Shown here: in pieces, positions 24,303-36,298 of the stretch
Layout of the letters: each line of letters starts with the position of its first letter
How positions within the stretch are numbered: position 1 is the first letter of the stretch
Origin: Terfezia claveryi
Lineage: Eukaryota > Ascomycota > Pezizomycetes > Pezizales > Pezizaceae
DNA: 64,000 nt
Reading direction: 5' to 3'
Assembly (NCBI GenBank): GCA_015179025.1
Contig: WHUX01000006.1
Coordinates: forward strand, 761,265 to 825,264
Translations under genes and position numbers: made by a program
The notes under the pieces: generated by a model
What the model was told of the DNA's origin: nothing
The model's input: only the letters and a program-made list of their open reading frames with translations
The model's database searches: none

Positions 24303-24880
24303 CCAACTTCCGGGCGATACTTACCTCCCTCCTCAGGACACAGTTTTATTATCAGTGAATTGTTTCTTCTCAATAACTCTTCTACCCTAAATAATTATTT
24401 TAATAATCATTTAAAAGTAGATATTAACACACGCGCAAGTTAGGATCCCTGTCCAATCATGGAAACTAAAGTATTACAACGTTATTGATGATGATCATGA
24501 CGATGCACTTAGAAGGCTGGTCTAAATAAAGCATAATTACGATAGATGCATAGGATCATGTTAGATAGCTATGTACATACAGGATTGCGTACCAACAGGC
24601 AGAATATCCAGCGCTACATAGAGCACAATAACTTCCCCTGTGACTTAGCCACAGGTAGCTAGGCTAATCCGAGTATATGTGTTCTGGGCCGCTCTCGGGC
24701 ATCGGCCACTCTCGGGCATCGGCCACCCGTGGGCAGTACGTGGCCCCTGCAGGCAGCACATGTCTCCTGCAGGAAGCTCTAGGATCATCGGGAAAAAGAG
24801 TTACGTTTACGGGAGATGATATTGCAATGAATACAGGTTGAGGGAATCCCGGGAGCTAACGAGAAAGCAGACCAGCAAGC
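24303..24880. other. Boundary region with short tandem repeat
   Basis: No gene. Two adjacent copies of CTCTCGGGCATCGGCCA lie at about 24692-24725, followed by a CCTGCAGG-containing pair at 24747-24775. The sequence is CpG-rich compared with the DNA to the right. Confidence 0.4.
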
Positions 24881-25155
24881 AAAACTAATACCTTGGAATA
24901 TCCTGACTACTTGACCTCTTTTCCGAGAAATAAGCCCGAATCCTACCTCTGGACGCAAGTACTTTACCCGCTCGACCTCCATGCATGGTTCAACCAGATC
25001 CGTATAAAGGAAGGTGACGAATGGAAACTGCCTTCCGGGTGTCACCCAGAGGTTGAAAATCAATACGACCTATATACTATGTACGGACTCATCGAATTTT
25101 TGGTTGTGCCCTTCGGACTAACCAACGCACCTGCTACTCTAGGCAGACCCCCCTC
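24881..25155 (+). pseudogene. Ty3/Gypsy reverse-transcriptase fragment
   Basis: Encodes [16 protein letters not shown], then [18 protein letters not shown], matching RT block '[16 protein letters not shown]...[17 protein letters not shown]' of Gypsy elements (established family motif). The upstream part of RT and the YxDD box are absent. It ends in an A/T-rich run at 25165-25205. An isolated, non-functional fragment in opposite orientation to the large Gypsy element next to it. Confidence 0.75.
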
Positions 25156-25415
25156 CATCCCAACGTTTTTTTATTTTATTCTTTTTTTAAAAATTTTTAA
25201 AGATTCATTACTGGGACCATGATGAGCTACATAACCTGGAAATGGATTTAGCAAGGTCCATGATATTATTTAACAGGCTTGCACCTGAGGGCCTAACTGG
25301 ACTTAGTAAAATAAGAGAAGCTATAAAGGCACCTATAGCATGTAGGGGTTATATAAGTTAAGAATAAGGGGATTATTGCAAATCTTCTATTCTTAGCTTT
25401 TCTGTACCTCAGGGG

Positions 25416-25689
25416 ATCTTCTACAGCAAATTTTCTAGTTAAGCTTAATATCAACCATAGTTGCTTATAGAGTTTGTGTATATTTCTTACATATATGCAT
25501 ATATATATTCATACTAGCTTATACTGAATTTCCTACCACTATACTATTATAAATACATCATTACCTCTCTAAAAGTAGTCGGGTTGGAGACTAATATCAT
25601 TAAGACTTCTCAAAATTTTGTATCTTTGGTAAAGATAAAAAATAGAATCTGATAAGATCTAGCCTCTATAATATCTTATGCTAGCTAAT
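25416..25689 (+). repeat. LTR-like repeat D, left part
   Basis: From AAATTTTCTAGTTAAGCTTA to ATGCTAGCTAAT this matches, as reverse complement, the sequence at about 45640-46010. The match is cut at 25689 by the Gypsy LTR. The homologous text resumes at 44922 on the other side of the element (CTAATTTAAGATGC...). So 25416-25689 plus 44922 onward is one interrupted repeat. Confidence 0.6.
25685..25689 (+). repeat. Target-site duplication of the large Gypsy element (left)
   Basis: CTAAT directly left of the LTR end TGTAAAG; the same CTAAT lies at 44922-44926 after the right LTR end CTTACA. A 5-bp duplication is normal for Ty3/Gypsy integrase. Confidence 0.85.
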
Positions 25690-26307
25690 TGTAAAGTGTT
25701 GTATAGGGGACTGGAAAATCAGATTAGATTAGATAAGGATCTAATCTAATCAGATAATCTCAGGCTAGTAATGTATACTACAAAGTAGATTACTAATAGT
25801 GTATTGTTTATTTTCACTATTAAAGTTATTACCAGTAGCATAAGATTACTGTAATAGGTAAAGTAGTATAGGAGTGCCAAAGGCACTTAGAAGATTAACC
25901 AGTGGAACTTCTATATTGATTGTACTCTAACTATGTTCTGAGTTCTAACTATCTATCCAACTGAAGGGAAATTCAGGAGACTATATGTGTTTCCAATGGG
26001 GCAGTGCTGGGGCAGTGCTGAGGCAGTGCACCATCATCTGACCCTTATATGATTTGAAATCAATATCATAGAAACTTCTAGATAGTACTTCCAAATACTA
26101 TCTAGTACAAAATAGGTTAAGTCTTAACTTTGACTTATACATGTGAAAGCATATAATAACATGTGAAAGCATGTAAAATATTAGCAAGGCAGACAGTACA
26201 CAGAATGTTGTATGTTTTGAGATACTTGCTGAGTAAGAAAATACATAAGAAATACATTTGTGAGGGAGAGGGTTAGTCATAGGGTATGAGTAAGCCACTT
26301 CCTTACA
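25690..26307 (-). repeat. 3' LTR of Gypsy copy 1
   Basis: 618 bp, same length and sequence as 44304-44921 apart from scattered transitions; also homologous to 58872-59538. Contains short internal repeats (CATGTGAAAGCAT units near 26143-26170) and a GGGGCAGTGCT direct repeat near 25997-26020. A purine-rich tract (AAACAGGGAGGCA on the minus strand, 26308-26320) abuts it, fitting a polypurine tract. Confidence 0.9.
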
Positions 26308-26689
26308 TGCCTCCCTGTTTAGATAAAAACTCCATCCTAGGAAATTAACAGGGTCTGGATTATGTACATTAGTAGTTAACATTTAATCTATAATACCTAT
26401 TGTTCCTATCCTTATAGGAACTACTACCTTCTGCTTCTGTATCATACCTGATATAATCATACCCTTGCTTGAAATCCTTATTAATTATTTTTTCTTTAAA
26501 GAAATAGTTAAGTATCAACTGGGGTAGATCTATCTCTTTACCTTTGCCTTTGTCAATTTTGACTGCATTAGATGAAATAGAGGGAGCAAGGACTTTTGTT
26601 CTTTCATTATTAATCATTTCTAAGGTTTCTTTCCTTGTCTTATTCTTACCAAGCTTATTTTTACTAACCTTTCTCTTTTTGTAAGTTGC

Positions 26690-28740
26690 TTACTTACTGC
26701 CAGTCAACCAGAATTGCTTTTTCAATGACTCATCAACACCATCAGTATATACCCACTCATCAAACTTATAAGGCCATCCCTTCCATTTCACTTTGTACTG
26801 CAACTTTCCTGTTCTAGGTTGTGACCTAAATTCCAAAACTCTTTCTACCTCATACCTGTCTTCCTTAACTGGTTCTAGTTGTTCCAGAGTTCTAGAGGAG
26901 AACAGTTGTATTGGATTTGGGAAGAAGGGTTTGAGAAGTGAGGTGTGGAAGGAATTGTTGATATTATTGAGGTCAGGGAAGTCAGTGAAGTCAAGTTTAG
27001 CATTTTGACTCCATGGTGAATATTTGGTAATAGTGAAGGGGCCTATCCATTTAGGGGATAGTTTGGAGGAGTGGTACCTTGTTGGAAGGTTCTTTGTTGA
27101 TAGCATCACTTGATCATTGACTTGGTAATCAGAGAAGGCTCTTCTGTATTTGTTGGCTTGCTAAATTTGGTCCTTTTTTGCTTTAGTAAGGTTTTCAGCA
27201 ACCTGGTAAAATCTAGTTGTAGGGTTTGAGTAGGTAGGAATTGGGTGAGGCAGGATAGGTGGTGACAAATTAGGCTGGTATCCTAGTTTGGTAACAAAGG
27301 GGGAAAGTCCTCTTGTAGTACTAACTCTTGCATTCACTTCTGTTTGAACAGAAGGTGTGGCTTGTACCCAATTCATTCCCTGCTCCAGCTTCTTAGCTGC
27401 AAACATAGGAATAATTGTCCTATTCTTTCTTTCACTTGTCTCATCAGTCTGGGGGTGATATGTGGAAGATGCTTTATGCATAATTCCATTTTTCTACATC
27501 CAATCTTGAAATATAGTAGACATAAATAAGGGGTCTTGGTCAGAAACAATTTCATAAGGGAATCCCACATTAGGCTTAATGAATCTTTCAAAGATATCAA
27601 TAACCCCTAATGTGTCAACATTGTCTGAAACAGGTAACAAGAATGTTAAATCAGAGTGCCTGTCAGTCATGACTAATAACTTATGAAATAATAACATGTG
27701 AGGCTTATCATCTTTAGGAGTTCTGTAACCAAGAGTAAATTCAGTACATGAAATCATAACAGGTTCCATACTAAGAAAATCCATAGCTATACTACCCCAT
27801 GGCCTAGTAGGTATATTCAGGGGAGTAAGAAATCTAGGAGGTTTCTGTGTGGATCTTTTGGTGATTTGGCAGGTTTCACAACTCCTCACAAATTGTTCAA
27901 CCTGCTTATAAAAATCCTGAAAGATGTACTTATTGGTAAGCTCTTCTGCTGTTTTTGTAAGGCCTTCATGTCCAGTGGTGACATGTGCTTGTTGGATAAG
28001 GGCTTCAAAGGCAGGGTTACCTTTAACTTGTAGTCCCTTAGAAATAACTATCCTCCAAGCAAAATTCTTCAATAGGTACATAAACCCATCCTGTACCTTT
28101 ACTATAGGTACTTGTTCTCCTTTTTTTACTCTTAAGTACAGTGGTCCAAACACTATATCTTTTTCCAGCTCTTCTCTATAATGCCATTCCAACTCATGAT
28201 CTCCTATCCACTCAGCAATTACTAAATCTGGTTCCATGCTTTTTTCATCTTCATCCTGGACTCCTAGTGTCTTTTTCAGGTGGTCACTATTGTGGAAGGG
28301 CTTATTGAGAGCCTTCAGGTTGTTTTTTCTAGTGTTATAGAAGCTGACAAAGTTTTTGTTCAGGTTATGGTAGCCAAGATAATACTTGCATCTTAGTATC
28401 ACTTTTCCTCCTGTAGTAGTGACTTTTGGAAGATTTGGACATAGGTGGGACCAGTGACCATCTTGGTTGCACATGTTGCATTTCCTGATGGTTCCTACTG
28501 GGAGTGGATATTGCAGTAGAAAGAGTTTGTTGTCAAGGGGGCACTTGTTGCTGAGGTGAGTGGTTTCCATATAGTTGGTACATCTGGGAGGAGGAAATTT
28601 AGTGTATCTTGGACAATCCTCCTTGAAGTGTCCAAATGCCCAATATTTGTCACAAAGATTAATACCAGGATCTTTGTTATTGCATTGGGAAGTTTTGTGG
28701 CCCACTTTACTACATTGGGAACAAAACTCTTTGGTCTAAG
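26690..28740 (-). pseudogene. Gypsy copy 1 integrase with C-terminal chromodomain (and CCHC array upstream)
   Basis: Inserts the element's cDNA; the chromodomain steers it to modified chromatin (family knowledge). The order on the minus strand is: CCHC knuckles (about 28440-28735, described separately), HHCC zinc region (TTGHEGLTKTAEEL ... SCETCQITKR), catalytic Asp in SIAMDFLSMEP, second Asp in EIVSDQDPLF, and catalytic Glu in HPQTDETSERKNR. The chromodomain is EVERVLEFRSQ ... YKVKWKGWPYKFDEWV at about 26720-26870. Two stops break it: near 27490, and at about 27160, where copy 2 has Gln. With those stops it cannot be made as one protein, although each piece is otherwise open. Confidence 0.85.
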
Positions 28741-29629
28741 TTCTGTTGGAGGAGGATGGGGGGATTGGATCCTTAGGGAAAATGTCAGGAAGGGTACTGA
28801 CAGAGGATGCAGGAGAGGCTCCTGGAGGAGAAGGAGGCTGAAAGTGCACCTTCTTGTTGTCTGCCTCATCCTTGCACTTAGGTGAGGCTGCCCTTCTCTT
28901 CAAGGTACCTTCAAGAGTAGAGTTCCACTCTAGAAGGTTTCCCACAACCACAGAACCCCTATCAGCCCTTCTCAAGGACTGTTCCATCTGTTCTGTAGTC
29001 ATGGGTTCCCTGGCTCTTTCCCATTCCTCAGGTTTATCTGAGTCAGAGGACTCATCCACAAGTGTCCATTCTTGTGGGTCCTCTACCTCAGGGGCAGCAA
29101 GAGTAGAGGGAGAGGAGGTACTAGGTTTTTGTTAATGACTACTTGAAACTTGGGTTTTCTTATAACTGACTTTCCTCTCTCTTCCTCCTCTTGTTGTTGC
29201 TGTTGGGCCTGGGCCCTAGTAGTGGTGGCAGCAGTTTGGACTGCTACTGGCTCCTGCTGGAGCTGTCTGAGCCTGAAATTTCTTTGGGGTGTGTTAGACT
29301 TATCAGGTTCAGGGTTATCCTCAACTGTGGCTTTGTACCTTTAGCCTCAAAGACTGCATTTAGGCCTTCTCTGTCATGCCAGACAGGCCTGGTGCCATTA
29401 ACCTTCTGCACCTGTCTTGGTGGGAGGTTGGTTGTAGTGATTTGAAGAGAAGAGAGCCTCCTTCTCCTTTAGATGGTATTGGGAGATTGTCTCCCAAGGA
29501 TGGGTGGAGACACTGGTCTCCCAGTGGCTCCTCTAATCCTGAGCTGTTGTGGGGAAGGTATTGTTGGTGATGGAGAATATGGGAGAGGAGTTTTCCTGAA
29601 AGTTTGTATTGGGACAGAGAGGTAATTGC
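28440..29629 (-). pseudogene. Acidic/Pro-rich linker and CCHC zinc-knuckle array between RNase H and integrase
   Basis: After the RNase H end the minus strand encodes an acidic, Ser/Pro-rich linker (DESSDSDKPEEWERAREP; HFQPPSPPGASPASSVSTLP). CX2CX4HX4C-type knuckles follow: CSQCSKVGHKTSQC (28690-28735), CDKYWAFGHFKEDC (second Cys now Tyr), CTNYMETTHLSNKC (second Cys now Tyr) and CNMCNQDGHWSHLC. Copy 2 has Cys at two of the changed positions (CNKC, CTNC), so the Cys-to-Tyr changes are G-to-A decay. Knuckles normally sit at the end of Gag and bind RNA. Here there is one in Gag and an array inside Pol. The frame shifts near 28740 (FCSQ frame versus the linker frame). Confidence 0.75.
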
Positions 29630-29631
29630 TT

Positions 29632-29664
29632 CATCAGCAGAAAAAATTCTGCATCAGGACGCAC
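29632..29664 (+). repeat. Left terminal inverted repeat of the DNA transposon
   Basis: Begins CATCAGCAG and continues to GCATCAGGACGCAC; imperfect inverse of 39112-39153. A second palindrome, CCTAACACA...TGTGTTAGG, lies just inside at 29732-29765 and may be a transposase-binding subterminal site. Confidence 0.55.
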
Positions 29665-30859
29665 TTTCTACATTTTCTACATCCTATGCATCACAACAAC
29701 CTTTTTACCTTCTTTGCATCTGATGCGCATCCTAACACAACTGCAGATACAAATCTGTGTTAGGACACGTCAACTATTTTTATACCGTCCCATGCATTAC
29801 AATTTTCTGCTTACCTCCATACACCCCCACACATAGCCTCCTAACATTTGCCTGGCACCTGTTTTATATCCGATACTTCACATTCTTTGTGGCTCTTCCC
29901 CCAACTGTAGTCACAAGTTTATTATTTCCTAATCATAAATCATATTCTACTTCTCTAATCATAAATCGTATTCCACGTCTCTAAGTCTATTCTATTATTT
30001 ACCAACCAACTTTCCCCCAGCTCTAATGGTATCAAATGCGCAATCCCTTCTATTTGTGATATCTTAACTATAACCCCTTCCCCACTCATCAGCAATCCAA
30101 TGTGAACCATACCTTCTGTGCCCTGCACAGCATTTCCCCCAATGCATTGAAGCAGATTCACATGCACCAACGGTGCACTATTCCTGCCATAGTTATTACT
30201 TTGAATAATGTATTGATTCGTCCTAGTATTCATCCATTTAGCATCCCTACTGGTGCCTCATCCAATGCACGCTGTCTCCTTACCATATCCAATCGTGTCT
30301 TTCCTTCCCGCGAAACTTCTCGGTGCATCTAGCATTGTGCAAAATGAACCCTTCTCCATTGAATTTTGGTACTGGAATTTGAAGCATCCATATGAACGAA
30401 TTTCCTGAACTAACAGCCTAGTAGGGTCGGAATCCATGCTTCTAACTTCTGCCTTAAAAACGCTTGTGTTGTCAGCACTAGATCTAGTAAGCCAGTTACA
30501 TGCTCCAGATCCTCAAGGCTGGGTATTAATCCCAACTCAATTTTCGCCCCAACTTCAAGTAGACCTGTCTGAACCTAGCGTCACATCTCCGTTTTGCCTA
30601 ACCTGTTCCATAGATTAAGTGTCAAGTCCTTCATAGCAAAAGTATGATCCCTCGTATAGTAGTAACTATTTGTGGTATTGCATTAACCCTATTACTTGAC
30701 GGTAAGCATCCTTAAGGCCTTTATGCATGGCTTCACTGATATCTGTAGAATATTGAGCTAGAGCCCAAACTCGAATCTGTTTGCATAATGGGAAATTAAA
30801 TGGACTTTTGGGAAATTGAAGTGCGCCCCTTCTTGTAAAATGTCATTCACCAATTCTGA
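29665..30859. other. Transposon left flank, 3' side of the transposase
   Basis: Pyrimidine-rich on the plus strand. Minus-strand frames here are short and may include the C-terminal end of the transposase, too decayed to define. The palindrome at 29732-29765 is the only clear structure. Confidence 0.35.
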
Positions 30860-32963
30860 TGGTGCAAGGTATTCTCTTGATGCATCCTAACCTTTTCCGA
30901 TGCTGTGAGGTCTTCAACCAACGATCCCGCTTGTTCCTTCAACAAATCTTTATGTGCTTCTGTAGCAGCCTTTCTTGTTTTCTTATCAGCACGGAACCTC
31001 AAGAACACAGCTTTAGTTTCATGAAAACACGCAAATATTCTTGTAAATAAGAAATTGTCTTATCTATATGACTAGGATACTGAGTCATAAGATAGAAGTC
31101 AGTGATGCTACGTACGCAGTGAATTGCTCGATTGAACTCCTGTACCTACTCTGGTAGACCGTGGTTGGTTGGCCTTCCGAGCAACGCCACAGTAAATGTT
31201 CCAAGAATGACTTTACAAAGTTCCACATTTCCTTTCCCGACCATTGTGAAACAACTCGGTATCCCTTGTCAGAACTGAAAATCCAGGGTAGGGAGGCAAC
31301 GATGCCAGACATAGTCAAATGCATTAATCCGCTCATAGTATTCTAGAAAACCTTGAATCCAATCCATTAAATGATTTAACACTCTTAGGAGGATATTGTG
31401 CAAAACATCTGCTCAAATGAGCTCAGGTGGATTTATATTTGGGACTGACTACAAGGCGTTTTTGATGTTTTTAACGCCGTTTGCTTTCAAACTGATAGCG
31501 TCGGAATTGTTGTATGCTGTAGCATAATTTTGATGTGAGTGAGCTGGATAACCACTTCCTGAATACTCACCAAGCTTCTCAACAGGGATTGTGCAAGAAG
31601 GGCAGTGATTGTTTGCAATACCATGGATTGTAGCATTTTCCATATGGTCAGCGAGCCAACAAAAGAGCTTAGGAAAGCATAAGCATACGTTCCCATTAGC
31701 ACAAACCATCTCGTAGACTTTCTGACATCTCGCATCAGATAGCAGTTTCAGCAAATACGCTAAAACATCGTGTATGGTTTGCAATGCCTGAATTTCCTGC
31801 ATTTCTACCGCATACCCAGGTATTTTGTTGATTCGTTTCGGCCCAATCGGTAGCAGTGCAATTGGTATCCAGGTATGCATCATATGTATATTGCGTATGG
31901 AGCTTCCGATATTGCTGATACTCATATAAACAGGCCATAACTTTTTGTCTCCAGAGAAATTCGTTAGGTGAGTTTCATTTGATGCTAGTAAAATCGGAAC
32001 AAGTGTCCCGCCTTCGGGTAGCAAAGTCTATCCATTTCAGTTAGTTGGATATCTGACATAGCACACAGAAATTGCTCACCTGAGTGTCTTCCCACCACTT
32101 TGCAGTATGGATTTCACTATATACACTGTTCCCTTCATTGTCGTATTCTTGCCGCGGGCCCTAGGCCATCTCGCTGGCATAAACCTTTTGGCGTAGAAGG
32201 TACTTTACTGCTGCAATAATATTCCGATAATAAAAGGCCACCCCCTTGAGTAATGGGTAGTTCACTGTTCCTGAGTGCCAGGAAGGTTCATTTGCCGCCA
32301 CGTCGATAAGCTTATACATTGTATATGCTGACCGAAATTGAACCTCGTGCATTTGATTAAGGCCTTTCAAGAGGTTATCTTTGAAAAACTGGTCGATCTT
32401 TGACTGTGAGGTCTTTGTAGAATTGAAGAAGCATGCCAGTCGATAATCAATTGGGGTGCGAAATGGAGTAAACAAATTGAAGTTTCGGTCTTCCTCCGAA
32501 ATACATGTTGACGTATTGGGTTGCCTGCACATGGAGAGGTGATTGCATGCTGACTTCCCTTGTCGGATTTTGGTTCAATACAAAAAGTTCGAGCCTCCCT
32601 ATCAGATCCCTCGCTATGGCATGAATCAGAGTAGTAATCAACATCGGCAGATATAATATCGGTGAAATTGACTTCGTCTATATCATAATCTAAATCAACA
32701 GTATCTCTGGTGTTGGAGAACCGACGCTTTCGAGATGGTGGCAGTGGCCCATTAAGATCCTTCACGTTTTTTTCAGGATGAACCTTCACTAGATAATTTG
32801 AATATGCTCCAGCTAAAGTATAGAATGTGGGCACCATTGGCATAGGGTTTTGTATCTGTTCATTTTGAAACGTCACGGAGGTTGTAAAATGTTGTAAGAG
32901 ACAGATTTTGTGGTATAATATTTTCATTAACAGAATCTCAGGAATAAGCTTCATAAGCGCCAA
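30860..32963 (-). pseudogene. Plavaka-type transposase, frameshifted
   Basis: Cut-and-paste transposase resembling the fungal Plavaka family (recognised by motif). N-terminal blocks: NGPLPPSRKRRFSN and an acidic DLDYDIDEVNFTDIISADVD. Family-like blocks: TPIDYRLACFFNSTKTSQSK, IDQFFKD, HSGTVNYPLLKGVAFYYRNI (32161-32460). Then LLASNETHLTNFSGDKKLWP and VYMSISNIGSSIRNIH, the core Plavaka signature (31900-31990), NHCPSCTIPVEKLGEY (31560-31620), and a C-terminal block SQWSGKEMWNFVKSFLEHLL near 31200. The frame changes near 32530, 32100 and 31290; some changes could be introns, others decay. No intact full-length protein can be read, so autonomy is doubtful. Confidence 0.7.
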
Positions 32964-33904
32964 GGCTCCGATCGCACTAAATAAGGGATTCTATCCGACG
33001 TGATGCGTTGGATTTTGCCAAGACCAACTGTGCACGATACCCTTGGCCCCACCCCCTTCCTAATCTTCTCTCTACTTACTTTCTTTCTTCTACCCCACAC
33101 CAAATACACAACCTTCGCATCCTTCCTTACTTCCCTCTACCATAGAGACTGCCCTCTACCTCTGGAGTCGGGAGAGCCTTACCTTCATCTTGTTGCATCT
33201 AAATTCAACCCGCGATCAGCCAACTGAAGCCACTGCGATCATACTGGCAAGAACAACAAGATGAGGCTGGGGTGCTTCCTATCCTTGGTTAAGGTCCTAT
33301 CTATTGGACATAAGTTCCGACTTCACTAGTTGGAACACTCTCATAGTTTATTATGTTTGCTCTCCCCCTTTAATAAAACTACAATTTCCAACCTGAACAA
33401 AAGAATCACTTCCTGCATGAACCTGATATTGACTCTTCCATCCCCCAAATCATCAATCCTTTCCTGCCTCATCCTTCCCTCTGACTAGTTTCCGTAGACG
33501 TTCGCGACGGGCATGCCATTGTCTTATCCGCTACCTCTGATTTGACTTTGCGGATAGTGGAGGCGCTAGATTTGGAGGAGCCTCCGGAGTTAGGGGAGGG
33601 ATTGGGGTCGGCGGAGGCACGGGAGGGGGTGGAAATAGGACTGCGAGTGGCATATTTTCTTGTTCTCTAATTCATTGCTAGTTATAGATAACCCTAGATA
33701 ATCCGACTCCAAACGTTTCTTTGCTCACTTACCATGTGGTGATGGCGACGTGGGTGGTACTTCTATATCCTCCTCCATATCCTCAATATCGGTGGTTAAT
33801 TCCGATAGGGCACTTGGGGAGGAGCTATCCCTTACGCCGGCTTCGTGTTCTATATAATGTCTTCGTTGGTCTTCATTAATACTAAGAAAATATTAGCTAG
33901 GACT
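32964..33904. other. Transposon interior, no assigned gene
   Basis: The strand switch between the minus transposase and the plus-strand passengers. Pyrimidine-rich plus strand (33040-33130). The 5' part of the transposase gene may extend here but no zinc-finger or other start domain is visible. Confidence 0.35.
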
Positions 33905-34150
33905 AAGACTCTCGCTCCAATTATGGGAGGGCTCTCGCTCCAATTATGGGAGGGCTCTCACTCAATGGGAGGGCTCTCACTCCAATGGGAGGACTCTCAC
34001 TCTAATGGGAGGGCTCTCACTCCAAAGGGGTCTCCTAAGGGGGGCTCTCAACCAAAGGGGGCTTTCTCAACTAAAGGGGGCTTTCTCGACCAAATGGGGG
34101 CTTTCTCAACCAAAGGGGGGCTTTCTCAACCAAAGGGGGTTTCTTTGCTA
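33905..34150 (+). repeat. Tandem minisatellite array
   Basis: Two related unit types: about five copies of an 18-20-base GGGAGGGCTCTCACTCCAAT-like unit, then about six copies of a 19-20-base GGGGGCTTTCTCAACCAAA unit. They form an open frame of repeated GLSLQ/GAFSTKG motifs that is not believable as a gene. Confidence 0.75.
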
Positions 34151-35225
34151 AGCTAAGTAGGACATACCTATTTGTACTATCTTTTGGAGATAGTTCTGGT
34201 GGTGGGAACATAGTTTCTGGCGAGGTTGACGTGAAGGCATAATGATAGTAGTGGCAGAATAGCTAATAGTCAATAATAGCAATTAATGTATTGCAGATGT
34301 TGAGGTTTATATGTATTAAGAGATTTGGGGGGGGGGAGCAAATCAAACCTGTGTTAGTGCTATGGTCTCAATATGTACGGCTGCTAGTCTCATACCCAAT
34401 TGGGAAGGAATTGATGTGAGTGGCATATACCGCTAAGTATTACAAAGATCTACAGGACAAAGCATATTTGCAGTGCACTTAGATTCCAACTTAAGTGGTC
34501 GGATGACTTCTGTATCAGGGGCTTGATACAGTGGCTCTAAATAAGTTATTAATATTTAGCACTATCACATACATATGCAATGTTCTAGGTCTTTCTGACT
34601 TAGGAAATTTACTAGAAGGGGTACAAGCTGCTTTCCAAACAGGCTTAGATTTGGGATAGGCTACCAAATAACTCGACCCAACCTCATAAGTTGGAATCTG
34701 CATGTATTGCATACTTTCCATTGTGCTGTGTTATTTGTATTTCGCTATTGTGCCTGTCACAACAACATCCACACACAACAGAAAGTATGTAGTACACTCA
34801 GATTCCAACTTACAAGGTTGGAGGGCTTTTGAAAGTCGTTTACACAGAGCTAGATATTAACACAAAGGTCATAGTCTTATGCAGGCATAGATGGCTATGT
34901 GGATTGCCGACCGCTTGAAGCAAACATGTCAATAATTAACATAAAGGTCATGGCCTTATGCAGGCCATACAGAACTGGAGTGACTGCCATGTTGATTGCC
35001 GACCAAGCAAACATGGCCTACTCTTATGTCCAACTTCGTAGAGTCCATAAATACCCCATAGATCTGTGAATCAATTATTCTCAGCAGCTATTCACAATAC
35101 CTCCCGCCATCATCACAATACCTTCCCGCCATCACAACTTTCCATTTGAATAACACCTAACATACATAACGTAAGTATCTCTAAAGCATAGTTTCCAATG
35201 GGGGTATCTAAATTTCCAACGTAGT
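34151..35225. repeat. Spacer with direct and inverted repeats inside the transposon
   Basis: Two 70-80-base direct repeats, 34862-34930 and 34940-35015, share AAAGGTCAT, CTTATGCAGGC, GATTGCCGACC and AAGCAAACATG. An inverted pair lies at 34677-34702 and 34798-34826 (CCAACCTCATAAGTTGGAAT against its complement). No gene seen. The sequence leading to 35226 may hold the passenger promoter. Confidence 0.5.
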
Positions 35226-36298
35226 TTGTCCAAATACCATCTGCAGCGCAAGAAGTTAGCCAAGCAAAGGCACTATTGGGATGGGGGGAGAATGATCCCG
35301 GTACTCAAACTGAAGGAATGGGGTCAAGGGGTGGGCACGAACACAGGGATAATGGGGAAATGGCAGGCCGGGAATGCCCTCTGGAGTCAATTCAAAACCT
35401 ACGCCCAGCAGGAGATGGGCTCCCTGCATCTGGAATTGCACTCATCCAAAATGGGCAGCACCAATCAAAAGAGCAGCCGAACTGCTCTTGACAAGATTTT
35501 GCAAGACATCCTTAAAAAGGCAAGAGACACAGAGCGCGGGCACGCATTAGCACAAGTAGCAAACCTAGCTGTGAATGCTCCAGATATCCAGTTTGGGGGG
35601 GGGCCAATGCAGGGGGGTGGCCAACGCACTGGGGCGGAATGCAGACCAGAAGTTGAGGAGGGTTTCCGAAAGCCTGTGAGGTTATTCCTCATTGATCCAA
35701 CCCAGGGAGCTGAGGTACAAGACGCAAATGCCAATATAAGTGGGATGAAGCACCAAGCAACTGTGTTGCAATTTGAAGTTGGCATCCCTTTTGGAGATTG
35801 TGGATAAGATTCGGGAAAGGATCCCAGCTGGGAGAAAAGTATGGGCTGTCTACGGAGCACTAGACAACCCCAACCCACCAATACAATCCCTCCCGCCACG
35901 AGTCTGCAAACCGACGAGGAGGTGCAGGCATTTTTGGAGCTAAGCTCCTCCAAACCAATTAGGATACAAGTTATCCTATATAGGGATCGGCTTTAGAGCC
36001 TGTAGTGGCAGACAGCCCACCCCCCATAATGGTGCATACTTTGCAGCTGACTTCCTAGATGCAGCTGAGGAGTACATGGACCCTGCTGAGGATTCGACTC
36101 ATTGAGTCGAAATCTTGCGGCTTTGCCAAACGTACCTTCCTACGGACAATGGAAGCATTGAGGAGCGGAAGCTAAAGCTCCGCAAGCGAATTAAGAGGCA
36201 GAAGAGAGCTTTGCGTCAGATGAAGCAGAAGCAGAGGGAAAGGTTCCTAGCTGAGGAAATTTATGATTCAGATTCTCCAGCATGGAACATCATGTAAG
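35226..36298 (+). pseudogene. Transposon passenger A, unknown function
   Basis: Frame 35226-35807 encodes 193 residues ([20 protein letters not shown] ... [20 protein letters not shown]). It continues in shifted frames: [20 protein letters not shown] with [15 protein letters not shown] (35790-35890), [20 protein letters not shown] with [10 protein letters not shown] (35900-35995), and finally EERKLKLRKRIKRQKRALRQ at 36150-36220, a basic coiled-coil-like tail ending SDSPAWNIM. Frame changes at about 35800 and 35895 could be introns or indels; a TGA lies at about 36101. A middle region of 'IPAG..VWAVYGA' followed by an FLE...RIQV strand suggests a small folded domain that I cannot name. Confidence 0.45.

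Noticed and set aside
24881..25155. Possible connection of the plus-strand RT fragment to the nearby Gypsy
   Set aside because: Opposite orientation and a different RT lineage (RIKEGDEW type versus YHNIRYTHES type).
26098..26382. Short minus-strand frame in the LTR, also seen in the other LTR copies
   Set aside because: Repeats because the LTR repeats; hydrophobic, with no start context, inside regulatory sequence.
28556..29570. Plus-strand frames opposite the Gypsy linker
   Set aside because: Shadows of the minus-strand acidic/Pro-rich linker and knuckles; composition mirrors the sense frame.
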